Positions 13,257-13,542 of a stretch of 13,542 bases of DNA are shown one piece after another. Under the pieces are notes generated by a model. The model was not told the DNA's origin, searched no databases, and worked only from the letters and a program-made list of their open reading frames with translations. Numbering within the stretch: the first letter of the stretch is position 1; each line of letters begins with the position of its first letter. Source of the stretch: Nitrospirae bacterium CG1_02_44_142 (lineage in GTDB: Bacteria; Nitrospirota; Thermodesulfovibrionia; Thermodesulfovibrionales; UBA1546); NCBI GenBank assembly GCA_001871685.1, contig MNVK01000120.1, positions 1-13,542 on the forward strand, given 5' to 3'. The translations under genes and the position numbers were made by a program.

Positions 13257-13542
13257 AAAAAATTCTGATGCCTGCTGAGCCTTTCCTTCTGTGACTTCCT
13301 TTATCTTGACGCTTCTTGTCTTTATGCCTATATCTTTTGACTTAGTTTTTACCTGATAAACACCGCCTTCTTCTTTCAAGTCTAAATCTCCAAGCTGAGA
13401 GACGCTTGTATGAAACATAACGCTCTCCTCTCCGAATGGAGGGTTTACCTCAAGTTCAAATTTGTCATTGCCTGAGGGGATTTCATAAATAACACCGCCG
13501 TTAAAGTAGTTATCCTTCCTGTAAGGGTTTGGTAAAATCTGG
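13224..13542 (-). CDS. DUF4384-like protein, C-terminal part (5' end outside window)
   Basis: The frame is open to the right edge, so this is the last 105 codons of a longer gene, not a small gene starting at an internal ATG (13418). Visible residues include ILPNPYRKDNYFNGGVIYEI, then PSGNDKFELEVNPPFGEESV and GGVYQVKTKSKDIGIKTR. This pattern (position of PN...N, basic residues, IP, PPFGxE) is that of DUF4384 domains, often found beside or fused to caspase proteins. Its last ten codons plus stop are copy 2 of the 33-bp repeat. Upstream domains (possibly signal peptide, lipoprotein or another enzyme) are outside view. Confidence 0.8.
   Translation of the reverse strand, partial: QILPNPYRKDNYFNGGVIYEIPSGNDKFELEVNPPFGEESVMFHTSVSQLGDLDLKEEGGVYQVKTKSKDIGIKTRSVKIKEVTEGKAQQASEFFEGKAVVKTGK

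Overview
The window reads as chromosome of a Gram-negative bacterium carrying the edge of an integrated element. An Mla-type lipid transport operon, two predicted lipoproteins and Sec signal peptides imply an outer membrane. Gene style (tight overlaps, a DtxR regulator with FeoA tail, DUF4384/caspase genes, short-period intergenic repeats) recalls Nitrospirota or deltaproteobacterial-type lineages. That placement is inference; no marker here settles it. Every convincing gene is on the minus strand, so transcription runs right to left.

Right part (13542 to 9070): the 3' end of a DUF4384-like gene, a secreted 1030-residue WD40/caspase protein with an intact His/Cys dyad, and a lipoprotein of unknown function. 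A perfect 33-bp direct repeat, equal to the last ten codons plus stop of the DUF4384-like gene, occurs at both ends of this module. This suggests the 4.15-kb segment arose by insertion or by recombination between paralogues.

Middle part (9066 to 1993): one compact run of mlaE, an MlaF-like ATPase, mlaD, a TPR lipoprotein, trmD, rplS, rnhB, a DtxR-family regulator and miaB. Most junctions overlap or nearly touch. The MlaF-like subunit has lost essentially every ATPase motif (Walker A glycines and Ser/Thr, Q-loop, LSGGQ signature, Walker B glutamate, H-loop histidine), while its permease and MCE partners look intact. The TPR lipoprotein has heptamer tandem repeats inside its signal peptide coding sequence. 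A 68-bp inverted array of octamers joins rnhB to the regulator.

Left part (1482 to 1): about 500 bp without a convincing gene, then a 28-bp dif-like site with a perfect XerD arm, then at least seven very small overlapping genes that include a 39-residue single-helix membrane protein and run off the left edge. Gene sizes, order and the dif-like junction fit a filamentous phage (inovirus) or related element integrated by host XerC/XerD. No replication or Zot/pI gene is visible here, so that identity is provisional.
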